DNA from: Megalobrama amblycephala
Taxonomy: Eukaryota; Chordata; Actinopteri; Cypriniformes; Xenocyprididae
Assembly (NCBI RefSeq): GCF_018812025.1
Contig: NC_063066.1
Span: 11,455,382 to 11,519,381 of the forward strand
Reading direction: 5' to 3'
Length of the DNA stretch: 64,000 nt
The position numbers and the translations under genes were made by a program. Shown piece after piece: positions 41,011-52,566 of this stretch. Positions within the stretch are counted from its first letter, which is position 1, and every line of letters starts with the position of its first letter. Below the pieces are notes generated by a model, which made no database searches, was not told the origin of the DNA, and was given only the letters and a program-made list of their open reading frames with translations.

Positions 41011-42544
41011 TTTGATATTATATTCTTCAAAACACTATGCCTGGGGTTGTTTGGTTGCCCACATTCGCATTTATACGCGCTTATGTGTTACTATGAGTGC
41101 ATATATACATCTCAGCTTTCACGGTGATGGAAAACAAAGCTGGAAAACACCTGTCAGGGTGCTAAAGACACTCCGAATGGGTCGAAACGGAGATCGGGTC
41201 CTCATAGCTCATGGCGCTGAAGGAGTGGAGAAGGGGGGAGGATGGAGGATAGAGCCCGGGTTATGATGGCTCTGACTGATAGACAGCTATACAGACGCGC
41301 AGATCCAAGATCAGGTTTCTTTCCTGTTTACCGCTCCTGGCTCCCTGCTCGGCCCTTACTGGAAGCACTGCTACTCGCCCAGGAAATGGGCTTTGCTTCC
41401 AGACACAGGGCCACCACACACAGCCTGTGCTAATAGCATTTATTTGTTTATCTGGACAAACTTTTGGCCCCTTCCTTATTGGATTTGCCCTCTCAACAGA
41501 TTTCTCCCCCACCCCCCAATATCGTAATGACGGGAGATCGATAGGTAGGGACGAGACCTTCTAACTAAGGAGAGCGAGTGCGAACGCGAGAGAAGTAGAG
41601 GAGAGTATGAGGTGCCTGTAGAGGTGTACTGGATAAATGACACAGTGCCGGTGCAGCAGGGGACCGAGCCATGGACTAATGCTTCCCATCCCTAATGTTC
41701 TTCCTCCATCCCACGAAGAAGAGGGTAAAGGAGAAGAGAGCCCATCGGAGTCACACATCCATACTAAAGCACCACTTTAGGCCTCCCCAGGCTCCCGCGC
41801 TTCTCTCAATCACCCAGCCCGAGCCCGGGCGAACGGAGACGGGCGCCTCCCCCGCGAAGCACCCCTAACGAGGGGTTAACGCAGTGCCAGAGCTCCCATT
41901 ATTGAGTGAATTTAGCACCTTGGACAGCGCACTAAAAATCTTTATTGCTTTGCTGACCCCCTCGTCATGTTCGTGTCTGTGTGTTGCGTCTGGGGCCGCC
42001 GGTGGGAGGCGGAGGGGGCTGATTGAAAGGCAATATGTCGGCTGGCAGGCAGGCACACATGCTCGGGGGCTTGTTCGCAGCGAGGGTTACACGCCGAGGG
42101 TGAGAACAATTTTCTGGTTGTCGCACTGCGAGCTTATTTCCTCAGCACCAGCACATTAACTTTTAAAAAGGGTTCCACTGGAGCTTCAGGGTTTAAAAAA
42201 AAAAAAAAAAAAACGAAGAGAAGATGAGGGCTTGGAAGAAAGGAAATGAATACACAGTGTAAAGAACACTGTAAATAAATGTTTAATGTGTGAAAAGGTT
42301 GGTAATAAATAGGTTTTTGGTTATGGAAGTGAAAGTCGATTACCTGGAAGGAAAATAGCATTACTGCAGCCCATGCCTCCCGCGGAGCGGTCGTTTGCAT
42401 GTACTAACATGCATGTATTTGCTTTAAATGTGTTTGTATTCATGTATTATACATGGAATCGGTGGCAGTGCTGTTGGTAGGAAGTGCTAGATGAAGTACA
42501 GGGGCTGTTAAGGTGTTTTCTAAGACATATCCCCTCTGCAAATG

Positions 42545-42790
42545 GTAGTGTAGGGGAGTTGTGGTCAGGACTATTGGCTAGCAATCCAAAGGTCACATGT
42601 TCAAACCCTGTCAGGGGCGATCTATGAACTGAAGGTCCCCTGTTAGCATTGTGCCCTTTAGCAAAGCACTTAACCTGATATTGTTCTAAAGGGACTGATC
42701 CTGTAGTAATTGTACTGTAAGTCTATTTGTGTCGGTCGAGTAGCAAAATAGACTAGAAAAATGTAACGCTTTGGTTCATTAAATCACACT
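42545..42790 (+). mobile_element. tRNA-derived V-SINE-like element
   Basis: The 5' part resembles a tRNA gene with a B-box-like GTTCAAACCCTG. It is followed by the V-SINE central-domain signature TGTGCCCTTTAGCAAAGCAC then TTAACC, and a tail with GTACTGTAAGTC. The 3' end is shortened. V-SINEs, including the zebrafish DANA group, are known from many fishes; the exact family is not verified. Confidence 0.65.
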
Positions 42791-42982
42791 TTTAAAAAAT
42801 CTTTCTTTGTAAACATCCTTAAAATGTTCAGTTTCATAAAATAATGGCATGTTTTTAAAGACTCTTTTTTAGACAATATGTCTTGAAATATGTTTTTTTT
42901 TTTTAGCCATATATATTGTCTGAAAATTTGTAAGACCATTTCTATCAGATCTAGTCATCGATATCATGTTTTGTTCATTTGA

Positions 42983-44372
<1,390 letters not shown>

Positions 44373-44550
44373 GAGATCATTCTAAAAAGAGCAGCGGATA
44401 TCGCAGAGGCGCTTTACAACGTCCCACGTGGTCACAACCAGCTGCCAGGTCTGGCCAACAGCTCAGTCCACACTGGCATGATGGGAGTCAACTCCTTCCA
44501 CAGCCAGCTCGCTGTCAATGTGTCTGAGTCCACACAAGCAGCCAATCAGG
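44373..44550 (+). CDS. ebf1: ebf1 exon: HLH helix, second copy, and linker
   Basis: 178 nt, phase 0 in and phase 1 out (donor GTGAGC), 59 residues. [20 protein letters not shown] is the second copy of the duplicated helix. It is followed by [18 protein letters not shown] and [21 protein letters not shown], the start of the Ser/Thr/Pro-rich activation region. MMGVNSF and LAVNVSE are family landmarks. GLANSSVH is close to EBF1 (ALANTSVH) and unlike the EBF3 form in this variable stretch. Confidence 0.97.
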
Positions 44551-45486
44551 GTGAGCAGAGATTACATCAGTTTTAAAACCTCAAGATTTTTTGGCCATTC
44601 ACAAAACACAGAGACCGAGATTAATCCTAGACTACTATGATGTGCTTGTGTGTGTGTGCAAACAAAGAGAGATATCTAGAAAGACTAAGCAGTGAATTCA
44701 CTTTTACATGTGGTATTTTAGCACAAACCCCTGCGTTTTATTCACTGAATACCCGTAAACCAGTTTAACCAGGTGCTAAATATTGCTGCAGTGTATTTAA
44801 TAAGTCATTGTCAATCTTTCCATCACAAACACCCCTCCTTTCTACTTAAGAGTGATTCTGTACAGTCCCAGTAAAGTGTGCCACGGTAGTCTGTAGTCTG
44901 CTGCGTGGGGAAGTGGGTGAAAACTAGTGAGATAGACAGCATGCAGACAGATACAACCGTTCAGCAATGTGCCCTGAACCTCCCGGCTCCTTTGCCTCAG
45001 CATTCCTTGGCCTCTGTGACAGTGAATGATTTGTGTTAAGTCAGCAGTAATGTATCAGTCGTCTAAAGAAAGGGAGAATGAATAGTAAGCAGTGCAGAGA
45101 TGAGCGCTGCCTTTGTACCAGACAGCGGGGACTCCTGGAGCGAGAACTTCCTGCTGCTTTCACCCATGTCAGCGTTTAATGTATATTTATAGTCCATATC
45201 CTCCTCCTGTCCTCTCTGCCTTCGTATGCTACTGACACACAGATCATTTTTTAGGGAATAGTTCAAAAAAATGAAATTTGTCATCATTCATTCACCCTCG
45301 TGTCATTCCAAACCTGTATGACTTTCTACCTACTGTGTAACAAAAACAGAATACTCACGGTGTTCTTTTCCATACAGTTAAAGTCAATGGAGACCAAAAG
45401 CTGTTTGTTTCTTTATTTATTCTATCTTTGTATTTTCTATGTCATGTTTGGCTCCTCTCAGTCCTATGTGTGTGTGTGTGTTTTAG
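44551..45486 (+). other. ebf1: ebf1 intron (0.9 kb)
   Basis: A solo arm of the TTAAAGGG foldback MITE family lies at about 45252-45410 (diverged TTAGGGAATAGTTC, then TCATTCACCCTCGTGTCATT and CCAAACCTGTATGACTTTCT). It stops within 80 bp of the splice acceptor. The acceptor tract is unusual: a TG repeat, then ttttag. The rest is unremarkable. Confidence 0.85.
45252..45410 (+). mobile_element. Solo arm of foldback MITE close to a splice acceptor
   Basis: It matches the family arm as far as the TTCCAAACCTGTATGACTTTC motif and the AAAGTCAATGGAGACC interior motif. The partner arm is absent. Confidence 0.65.
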
Positions 45487-45666
45487 GTTTCAGTCGAAAC
45501 ACAAGCAGCGTATCCCCTCACGGTTACGTACCCAGCACGACACCCCAGCAGAGTAGCTACAGTACCGTCTCTACCAGTATGAATGGATATGGAAACACAG
45601 GCATGACCACGCTGGGAGGATCGCCCAACTTCCTCAACGGCTCTGCTGCCAACTCTCCTTATGCCA
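45487..45666 (+). CDS. ebf1: ebf1 exon: activation domain (1)
   Basis: 180 nt, phase 1 at both ends (donor GTGAGT). It encodes [59 protein letters not shown] and A, with its last A starting an Ile codon completed downstream. It is the Ser/Thr/Tyr-rich transactivation region. [15 protein letters not shown] and [16 protein letters not shown] fit EBF1, whereas EBF3 has SVSPRGY and an inserted VPG. Confidence 0.97.
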
Positions 45667-45730
45667 GTGAGTACTGACCTTCTCTAACCCCTTTTGAGTC
45701 ATTTGCATATAAGTATGAGCATTCACATAC

Positions 45731-46069
45731 AGTCAAACCAAAATTTATTCAGACACCTTGAACATTTCATTCATTAATACAGTTTATTCACTATAGTTTA
45801 AAAAAATGGTAATAAAATATGACAAGATCTCAGAGTTAAACTGTGTCAGAACTAAATGAATCTTAATTATGTCAGATAACACTTAAGCAAAACATGGTCA
45901 GGTCAAAGTGTCTGAATAATTTTTGGTTCCAAATTTTTTACTGGTTTTACTGGTAGTCCACTGAATGAAGACTTTTTGGGTATAATATGTCGCAGTTTTT
46001 ATTTTTACTTTATTTTGCTATCCTCACTTACATAAATGAACTATAGTGTCCTGCACCCACTAGTAAAAA
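45731..46069. mobile_element. MITE with AGTCAAACCAAAA ends, copy 2 (right end lost)
   Basis: It has the same left end and interior as the 36959 copy, through TGTCCTGCACCCACTAGT. It then stops without its right inverted repeat, where a TTTCTA-repeat joins the next MITE. It keeps about 40 bp (ACTAAATGAATCTTAATTAT...) missing from copy 1. Confidence 0.85.
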
Positions 46070-47455
46070 TATTTCTATTTTCTATTTCTATTTCTATTTC
46101 TATTTTAAATAAATGCTGCACTTTTGAACTGTTCATCAAAGAATCCTGAAAAAAATGTATCAAGGTTTCCACAAAAATATTAAGCAGCACAACTGTTTTC
46201 AACATTTATAATAAGAAGAAATGTTTCTCGAGCACCAAATCAGTATATTAGAATGAGTTTTGAAGGATCATGCGACACTGAAGTCTGGAGTAATGATGCT
46301 GAAAATTTAGCTTAATAAATTACAATTTAAAGGTGCCCTAGAATCAAAATTTGAATTTACCTCGGCATAGTTGAATAACAAGAGTTCAGTACATGGAAAA
46401 GACATACATTGAGTTTCAAACCCCATTGCTTCCTCCTTCTTATATAAATCTCATTTGTTTAAAAGACTTCCGGAAAACACGCGGATCTCAACATAACACC
46501 GACTGTTACGTAACAGTCGGGATCATTAATATGTATGACCCCAATATTTGCATATATGCCAGCCCATGTAGCATTAGACAAGGAAAGGCAGTATTATCGT
46601 CTGGATCTGTGCACAGACAAGGTAAGCCAGCAAGAACAACAGCAAAAAATGGCAGATGGAGCAATAATAACTGACATGATCCATGATAGCATGATATTTT
46701 TAGTGATATTTGTAAATTGTCTTTCTAAATGTTTCATTAGCATGTTGCTAATGTACTGTTAAATGTGGTTAAAGTTACCATCGTTTCTTACTGTATTCAC
46801 GGAGACAAGAGTCACTATTTTCATTTTTAAACATGTGAAGTCTGTATAATTCATAAACACAACTTCATTCTTTATAAATCTCTCCAACAGTGTAGCATTA
46901 GCCGTTAGCCACAGAGCATAGCCTCAAACTCATACAGAATCAAACGTAAACATCACAATACATACTTTACTCACATAATTCGAAGCATGCATACAGCATG
47001 CATGACGAACATCTTGTAAAGATCCATTTGAGGGTTATATTAGCTGTGTAAATGTTATATTACTTTGTAAATGCACTGTAATATAGTCGAGAGCTCCTGT
47101 GGCAGGGAGCAGGCGAATTAAAGGGGCGGAGCGCTGCCAAAATCAGTGTATAGTTAATGATGCCCCAAAATAGGCAGTTAAAAAAATGTATTAAAATAAA
47201 TCTATGGGGTATTTTGAGCTGAAACTTCACAGACACATTCAGTAGACACCTTAGACTTATATTACATCTTGTGAAAAAGCATTCTTGGGCACCTTTAAAT
47301 TATATTCACATAGAAAACTGTTACTTTATATTTCACAACATTACCATTTTACTATATTTTTTTATCAAATAAATGCAGCCTTGGTGAGCATAAAAGGCTT
47401 CTTTCAAAAACATTTTAAAAATTGTACCGACCCCAAACGTTTGAACGGTACTATA
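46070..47455 (+). mobile_element. 'TTTGGGGTC' MITE split by an AAGGTGCCC element
   Basis: Family landmarks run from TTTAAATAAATGCTGCAC to AATGATGCTGAAAATTTAG, break, then resume with ATTATATTCACATAGAAAAC to the inverted end CCCCAAACGTTTGAACGGTA. Its left end is replaced by a TTTCTA repeat at the junction with the upstream MITE. Confidence 0.85.
46330..47295. mobile_element. AAGGTGCCC-ended transposon, copy 1 (nested)
   Basis: It begins AAGGTGCCCTAGAATCAAAA and ends GCATTCTTGGGCACCTT, with TA on both sides (46328-46329 and 47296-47297), and splits a MITE cleanly. 966 bp and non-coding. It contains the perfect 22-bp palindrome CCGACTGTTAC plus its reverse complement (46499-46520). A second, longer-in-places copy starts at 63180. 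Confidence 0.9.
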
Positions 47456-47599
47456 TATATGTGTATATATAATATCCAAGCGGGTCCTTGCATGCTAAAC
47501 ATAAACTGTAGTAACATTAACACATCTTATGCCTGTATCAAATTTCACTCAGACCACCAAGTGAGCCAGTCCTGCCACAGGAGCCCCCTCTAAAATATT

Positions 47600-48130
47600 A
47601 GAGACATAAGTCAGCTATTATTGTGTGTGTCTCTTTAAGAGTAGAAATATAATCCCAGCCACTCTTTTCTTCAGTCACGATCAGACGCTGTCTATAATGC
47701 TTAGCCATTCGTATAACACCAATCTTCTCGCACAGCTTCTAAATTAAAGCGTCTTAATTAAATCAATAAACTAATTGCAGGAGAAGCAATTCAACTTCGG
47801 TACTTTGATTTCAAGATGTTAACAAGTATTTTAACAGGCTCACTGACTCCACGCTGACACTTTCAATCAATGCGAGAGAGCAGGCTTTGTGGGCTCCAAT
47901 TTTCATTAATTGATTAGTTAGGCCTTCATAAATGGATTATGACACTATCAGGAGAATTTACTTGGAAAAGTGCCATAAAATTTAAGTGTAGAATAATAAC
48001 AACAATAAAGGTAGATCAGTGTATAAGAGAGCAGCTGAAATACGACAGGAGTAATTGTAAAATCGTTGAGGGGGAAAATGCTCTTAGGGTATTAATAGAC
48101 AAAAGGAGAGGCGGTAGAGATGGGGCAGGG
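47600..48130 (+). promoter_or_regulatory. Candidate conserved intronic enhancer
   Basis: Non-repetitive stretch between transposons and an exon. It is rich in homeobox-type cores (CTTAATTAAATC, CATTAATTGATTAGTTAG) and bounded abruptly by repeats. The composition suggests a conserved element, but this is inference without alignment. Confidence 0.3.
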
Positions 48131-48442
48131 GAGGGACCAGCGCTAATGTTGTTCTGAGAGGAGAGGAGCTTGTGCAGTCAAAGAATACTATAAAATAAAT
48201 CATTTGACATTACATATCAATTTCATATATTTAATTTTTTTTTAAATCACTTGCTGAAAAAGGCTAAAAAAAAATTATATTCTAGCATTTTTATCGGTGC
48301 CCATTATAAAAAATACTGGCCTATACTACACAAATATTTCATGGGTTTGTGTTCAGTCCCTATACCTTATGTACAGGACTATGAGGTATGCTCTGACCTA
48401 TCCTAAACCCCTTTCCCTCTCTCGTTCATTCCCGTCCCTCAG

Positions 48443-48637
48443 TTGTTCCTTCCAGTCCCACCATGGCCTCCTCCACCAGTCTTCCCTCCAACTGCAGCAG
48501 TTCCTCAGGCATCTTCTCTTTCTCTCCGGCCAACATGGTGTCTGCAGTCAAACAGAAGAGCGCTTTTGCTCCCGTCGTGCGGCCCCAGGCCTCGCCACCC
48601 CCTACCTGCACTAGTGCCAACGGAAACGGCCTCCAAG
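48443..48637 (+). CDS. ebf1: ebf1 exon: activation domain (2)
   Basis: 195 nt, phase 1 at both ends (donor CAAG|GTGAGT). TT completes an Ile codon, then [40 protein letters not shown] and [20 protein letters not shown], then NGLQ. This is the end of the Pro/Ser-rich activation domain. [20 protein letters not shown] is the EBF1 sequence, while VRPQASPPP and SANGNG are shared with EBF3. The final G begins the first codon of whichever C-terminal exon is joined. Confidence 0.97.
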
Positions 48638-49745
48638 GTGAGTGGCACGGCAGAATATAAAGCTTGACCTATCCAAGAAAGGCCAAGCACAAATGTAAAA
48701 CTTAGCTTTAAATCTGTTACTTAAAATAAACAAATGTGATGAAGAAAAGGATGCATATTTAGGTTTTGTGTATATAAAGTTTGGGGTCAGTAAGATGTTT
48801 TTTTTATTGTTTTTGAAAAAAAAAATCTCTTATGCTCACCATTTATTTGACTAAAACTACAGGGAAAACAGTAATATTGTGAAATATTAATAGTTTTAAA
48901 TAGTTAATTAAAAAAAATAATTTCTATCATAATATATTGCAAAAAGTAATTTATCCCTGTGATGGCAAAGCTGAATTTTCAGCATCATTACTCCAGTCTT
49001 CAGTGTCACATGATCATTCAGAAGTCATTCTAATATGCTGATCTGCTGCTCAAGAAATATTCTGTGACAGTTTTGTGCTTAATATTTTTGTGGAAATGTC
49101 TTTTTTCAGGATTCTTTGATGAATAGAGAGTTCAAAAGAACAGCATTTATTTGAAATAGAAATCTTTTGCAACAATGTAAGTCTTTACTGTCACCTTTGA
49201 TCGATTTAATGTTTCCATGCTGAATAAAAGTAATAATTTCTTCAAAATGTATAAAATCTTACCGACCCCAAACTTTTGAATGGTAGTATATGTATATGTA
49301 CTGTTTTCATACTCTTTTTAAATGGATTTTTCTGTGTAGTATTATTTCTAAACAATCTGTTCCAAAACCTAGTGAGCTGCCTTCAAAATGACAATAACCT
49401 AATTATTCTGACTTCCATGCATAGCACTGTTTATATGACGCAAGGAATCTTTGCCTATGTATAGCTTTCCAAATAGTCACTTACTTACCATTCCAGTTAA
49501 AAGGCAACTCCATATGTAGGTAGTAGCCAGTGACGCAGCTCACTTGTTTTGAAACGGCGCTCGAGTGTCTGATCTACAACCTTCTAACACTTAGAAAGCT
49601 GTCAGTTTGTCCTAACTTGTGGTAATCTGTTTTTACATTTGCTTCTCTGACCCAATTCCTCTCGTTGTACTTAAAAAAATAACTCTCTCTTTCTGTTTCC
49701 TTCATCTTCCTTCCCCTTCCCCCTGCTTCCTCATTCTGCTTTCAG
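48638..49745 (+). other. ebf1: ebf1 intron (1.1 kb, to alternative exon)
   Basis: It holds one full-length 'TTTGGGGTC' MITE (48771-49290). The last 60 bp before the acceptor are almost pure pyrimidine (ctttctgtttccttcatc... ctgctttcag), the strongest polypyrimidine tract I noticed in the gene. Confidence 0.85.
48771..49290 (-). mobile_element. Full-length 'TTTGGGGTC' MITE
   Basis: 520 bp. The left end AAAGTTTGGGGTCAGTAAGA and right end CTTACCGACCCCAAACTTTT with GAATGGTAGTATA form terminal inverted repeats. All family landmarks are present in one uninterrupted run (AGCATCATTACTCCAGTCTT, CAGTGTCACATGATC, AACAGCATTTATTTGAAAT). It is the best reference copy in the window. Confidence 0.85.
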
Positions 49746-49816
49746 TAGATCAATCTTTTGTGGACTCTAGCAAGTACTCCACCGCCAGCTCCCTGCAGGG
49801 ACTGGCCTTCTCCTGA
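49746..49816 (+). CDS. ebf1: ebf1 alternative C-terminal exon (predicted)
   Basis: An acceptor with a long pyrimidine tract (ttctgctttcag) is followed in phase 1 by V-DQSFVDSSKYSTASSLQGLA-FS and then TGA. One base later comes a usable donor (GAA|GTATGT at 49818), so the exon would be 72 nt, a multiple of three and phase-matched to both neighbours. Inclusion replaces the canonical 10-residue VIPGMIVPPM tail with 23 residues rich in Ser, making the protein 13 residues longer. Ser-Lys-Tyr-Ser-Thr and the LQG motif look like a designed continuation of the activation domain. I do not recall this tail from mammalian EBF1. It could also be a terminal exon with its own poly(A) site, though no AATAAA follows nearby. 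Confidence 0.7.
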
Positions 49817-51039
49817 AGTATGTTACACCTGTCTCACACTCTCTTTCTTCATCGTCCTCTCTTTCTATCCATTAAGCCATCCATCAGCATGACTGTCAGA
49901 GCATCTTCTCCCTTCATCCTCACTTCTGCTCGGTCACCAGGGGCCTGCTGCGTGTCTCGAAGAGCATGCCACATGTGTTTCATTTCCTATCCGACTTCCT
50001 GTTTCCTGTGTCAAGTCCTCCTCAGAGTTTGCGTTTTGTCAGTTAACTAACCATAAGTCTATCAATATAAAAATATATAAAAATCCAAAAGGAGAATCTC
50101 AAGAAGAATATTTTTTTGTTTTAAGGTGAAAATACTTGGGACACTTGTTCAGTTTTTAGTTGTAGCCTGCTGCATAAAAACACTCATGTGACATCTATAA
50201 AGACAAATGTTCACTGTTATCTGAAACACAGCCATAATCAGCTTCCTCTGATTTATGACAATTACTCTGCGTAGCATTTGGCCCTGGGTGTTGAGCTGAA
50301 CTATCTAGACATCCACAGTGAGACAATATTAAAGTAATTGAGCGTTTGAGGCAGACATCTCTTATCTGCGAGCGTGGAGTGCTTCCTCTCTGTATGTTGA
50401 TATGCACTCAGCACTCTGACCCGATGACCGATTGTCGGTCACCACTCATTTTTTTTTCCATTCCAAATGAGGCAGAGACACTCAGGAAATAACCCAGGAA
50501 TTAGAGATGAGGGACCAGAGAGAGGAAATCAATAGGAAGCCAATATGTTACATGAAAAATCTGGTGCGGTGATGTGGCCTGCTGAACGTGGAGAGCGATA
50601 GAGAGAAAAACCCGGCTCGGTGCTCATGGGACTTCCTTCCTCTTTGCCAATAATGAATAGAAGCGATACTTACGTTTGACTGAACAATGTTTAGTGTTTG
50701 AGAACAAACATTATTTATCTAAGCTCAAGCTATTTTTGTTTAAGTGTTGGCAAGCACGTTAATTTGGGTCAGACCATGTATACACTGCATGCACTTTTTA
50801 TTAGCATAGCTGTTTGTTTGTAATTTGTATCGTAAAAATGATGTCTGCATAAATGTGCATCGGTCCCCACAGGCACATGAAATAAACACTCAGTCGCTCA
50901 TCGAAACACAGGCGAAACTCTACACAGTCACATAAAAACAGCTTTAAATGACCTCTTTTTATTCAAGTCAAATATATTATTTAATATGACGGGATTATAC
51001 TGGATTACACCAATGAAAGTCATTTTTAAGAGTATAAAT

Positions 51040-51420
51040 AGCTAACAACTGCATGCGTACTCTTTTTAGCGCTCTTGAGTTTGTCCTCTACGCTCTTGAT
51101 GTAAATGCAAAGTCCCTCCGACTGTAAGAATATCCTGAACGTCTCCTCCGAACCCGTGGAGCTTTGTCCTCATGGGAGAGAAGCATTAGCTAATGCGTTG
51201 CGAAGCCGTCCTATAGTGTTATCACTAATTGGATTGATGAATTGTTCATATAATGGCTCCCTGATGGGGAGACTGATATACAGCCTGTAAAGCAAGTCAC
51301 TATTTATCCTGACAATGACTCCAATTAAACACGGACGACCTGCAACCTTAGGTGGATCATACAGAATAAAGATTATCCTCACCCACTCGCTGGGAATTGT
51401 AGATCCTTTTGATTAATGTA
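51040..51420 (+). promoter_or_regulatory. Candidate conserved intronic enhancer
   Basis: Non-repetitive, base-balanced sequence with CACTAATTGGATTGATGAAT, CTCCAATTAAAC and TTTTGATTAATG homeobox-like cores. It sits between the two C-terminal exons. Inference only. Confidence 0.28.
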
Positions 51421-51656
51421 CAGCTTCAGTGTGATCGAAAGCACAGTGAATTATGGGATATGCTTCTGCATTCGTTTAGTCTCTCTGTCCCTCCTTCAGC
51501 TGATTGAAGCCATATTTCTGCCCTGTTGTTTGGATGTGATCCATGTGCATTGTCTTTAAATTGCCTCCATTTCTTTGCATATATTTAGTTCAAAACTGTT
51601 GCACATCACCTCAGTAACTGTATCAGTGTTATAATAGCTATCTCCAATTTCTTACA

Positions 51657-51849
51657 TATTTTACGAGGTGGTATGAATTCATACGATTTGTCTAAACCCC
51701 AGTGACGGGTAGGTTTAGGGGAAGGGATAGGGATAGGTCATTCATACCAATTCATATGAATTTGACAACTCGTAAAATACGTACGATTTAGCAAAAAACA
51801 TACGAATTCGTACAATTGAGTTCGTACGGATTAGCCACCTCGTAAAATA
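51657..51849. mobile_element. Short MITE with TATTTTACGAGGTGG ends
   Basis: TATTTTACGAGGTGG at the left is exactly inverted at the right (CCACCTCGTAAAATA). The interior is full of overlapping short palindromes (TGAATTCATACGA, GAATTCGTAC, CGTACGGA). 193 bp, non-coding. Confidence 0.8.
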
Positions 51850-52534
51850 CTTATGAATTGCCGTGAGATCGGGTTGGAATTAAAATAACATACATAACGT
51901 GCATGCTGCTGCAAGGATATATTAAAACCACCGTAGCAAATCTCTACAGGTGGTGCTGGGGAGGAGGAGGGGTAAACAGAAGCAGCAGGGCGATCACAAG
52001 CTAGGGTATCAATATATATGGTTACGTGGATTAGGAAGTACGTCTGGTGGGCTATTAGAGGGACCAATCAGCGAATAAAAAAATAAATAAAAAAATGTGA
52101 TCCATGAATTCATGAATACCATTCATATATATTCATAAAAATTAAACTAAAATGAAAAACTCAAATAAAAAAAAAAAACGAATAATTATATAAAGCACAT
52201 TTTGCAAAATTGCAAAAAATTAAAATAAAATTAAAATAAAAACTCAAAATTTAAAATATTAATAAACTATAATTGTGTATAAAAAAAATAACACTGAACT
52301 GTATTGGGAAGTCAGCACAAAGCAGTACAGTATTTCAAACACCCTCTATTTCTTTCTCTCTTTGTGCCAGGTTGACTGTAGCACAAGAAAACTGTCTTAT
52401 TTGTTCATTTCGTTTGAATGAGACATGCTCTCCAGATGCTTTTCTTTGGGGATTGTTGCATGACAGATGAAACCAAACAATCCCATGTCTTACCCTCATT
52501 CTCTCTTTCTCTCTCTCTCTCTTCTCATGACTAG

Positions 52535-52566
52535 TGATCCCAGGGATGATTGTTCCTCCCATGTAG
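52535..52566 (+). CDS. ebf1: ebf1 last coding exon (canonical C-terminus)
   Basis: After acceptor ctcatgactag, TG completes a Val codon (G|TG) and IPGMIVPPM then a TAG stop follow. The tail -GMIVPPM is the EBF1 C-terminus (EBF2 and EBF3 end GLVVPPM). The joined coding exons from 6050 give 406 residues after the split Arg, which equals the length of the same part of mammalian EBF1 as I recall it. The mammalian AIS is here VIP. Confidence 0.93.

Larger units (their letters stand above)
45667..48442 (+). other. ebf1: ebf1 intron (2.8 kb)
   Basis: Acceptor tcccgtccctcag. More than half is transposon: a truncated AGTCAAACC MITE (45731-46069) abuts a 'TTTGGGGTC' MITE (46070-47455), which is itself split by a 966-bp AAGGTGCCC element (46330-47295). 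The remaining block, about 47600-48130, is non-repetitive. Confidence 0.88.
49818..52534 (+). other. ebf1: ebf1 intron (2.7 kb, alternative exon to last exon)
   Basis: Acceptor: CT-repeat, then tcatgactag. It holds largely non-repetitive sequence (50100-51600), a small MITE (51657-51849) and an AT-rich tract with A-runs (52080-52290). If the alternative exon is skipped it forms one 3.9-kb intron together with the upstream segment. Confidence 0.85.

Noticed and set aside
42545..42660. A functional tRNA gene
   Set aside because: The B-box-like sequence is followed by a V-SINE central domain; no complete cloverleaf or Pol III terminator is evident.
48426..48690. Additional open frames over the 48443-48637 exon
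   Set aside because: Only the phase-1 frame continues the upstream exon and matches the EBF family.
52539..52550. ATCCCAGGGATG in the last exon as an EBF site
   Set aside because: The arms overlap the wrong way for TCCCNNGGGA, and the sequence is coding.
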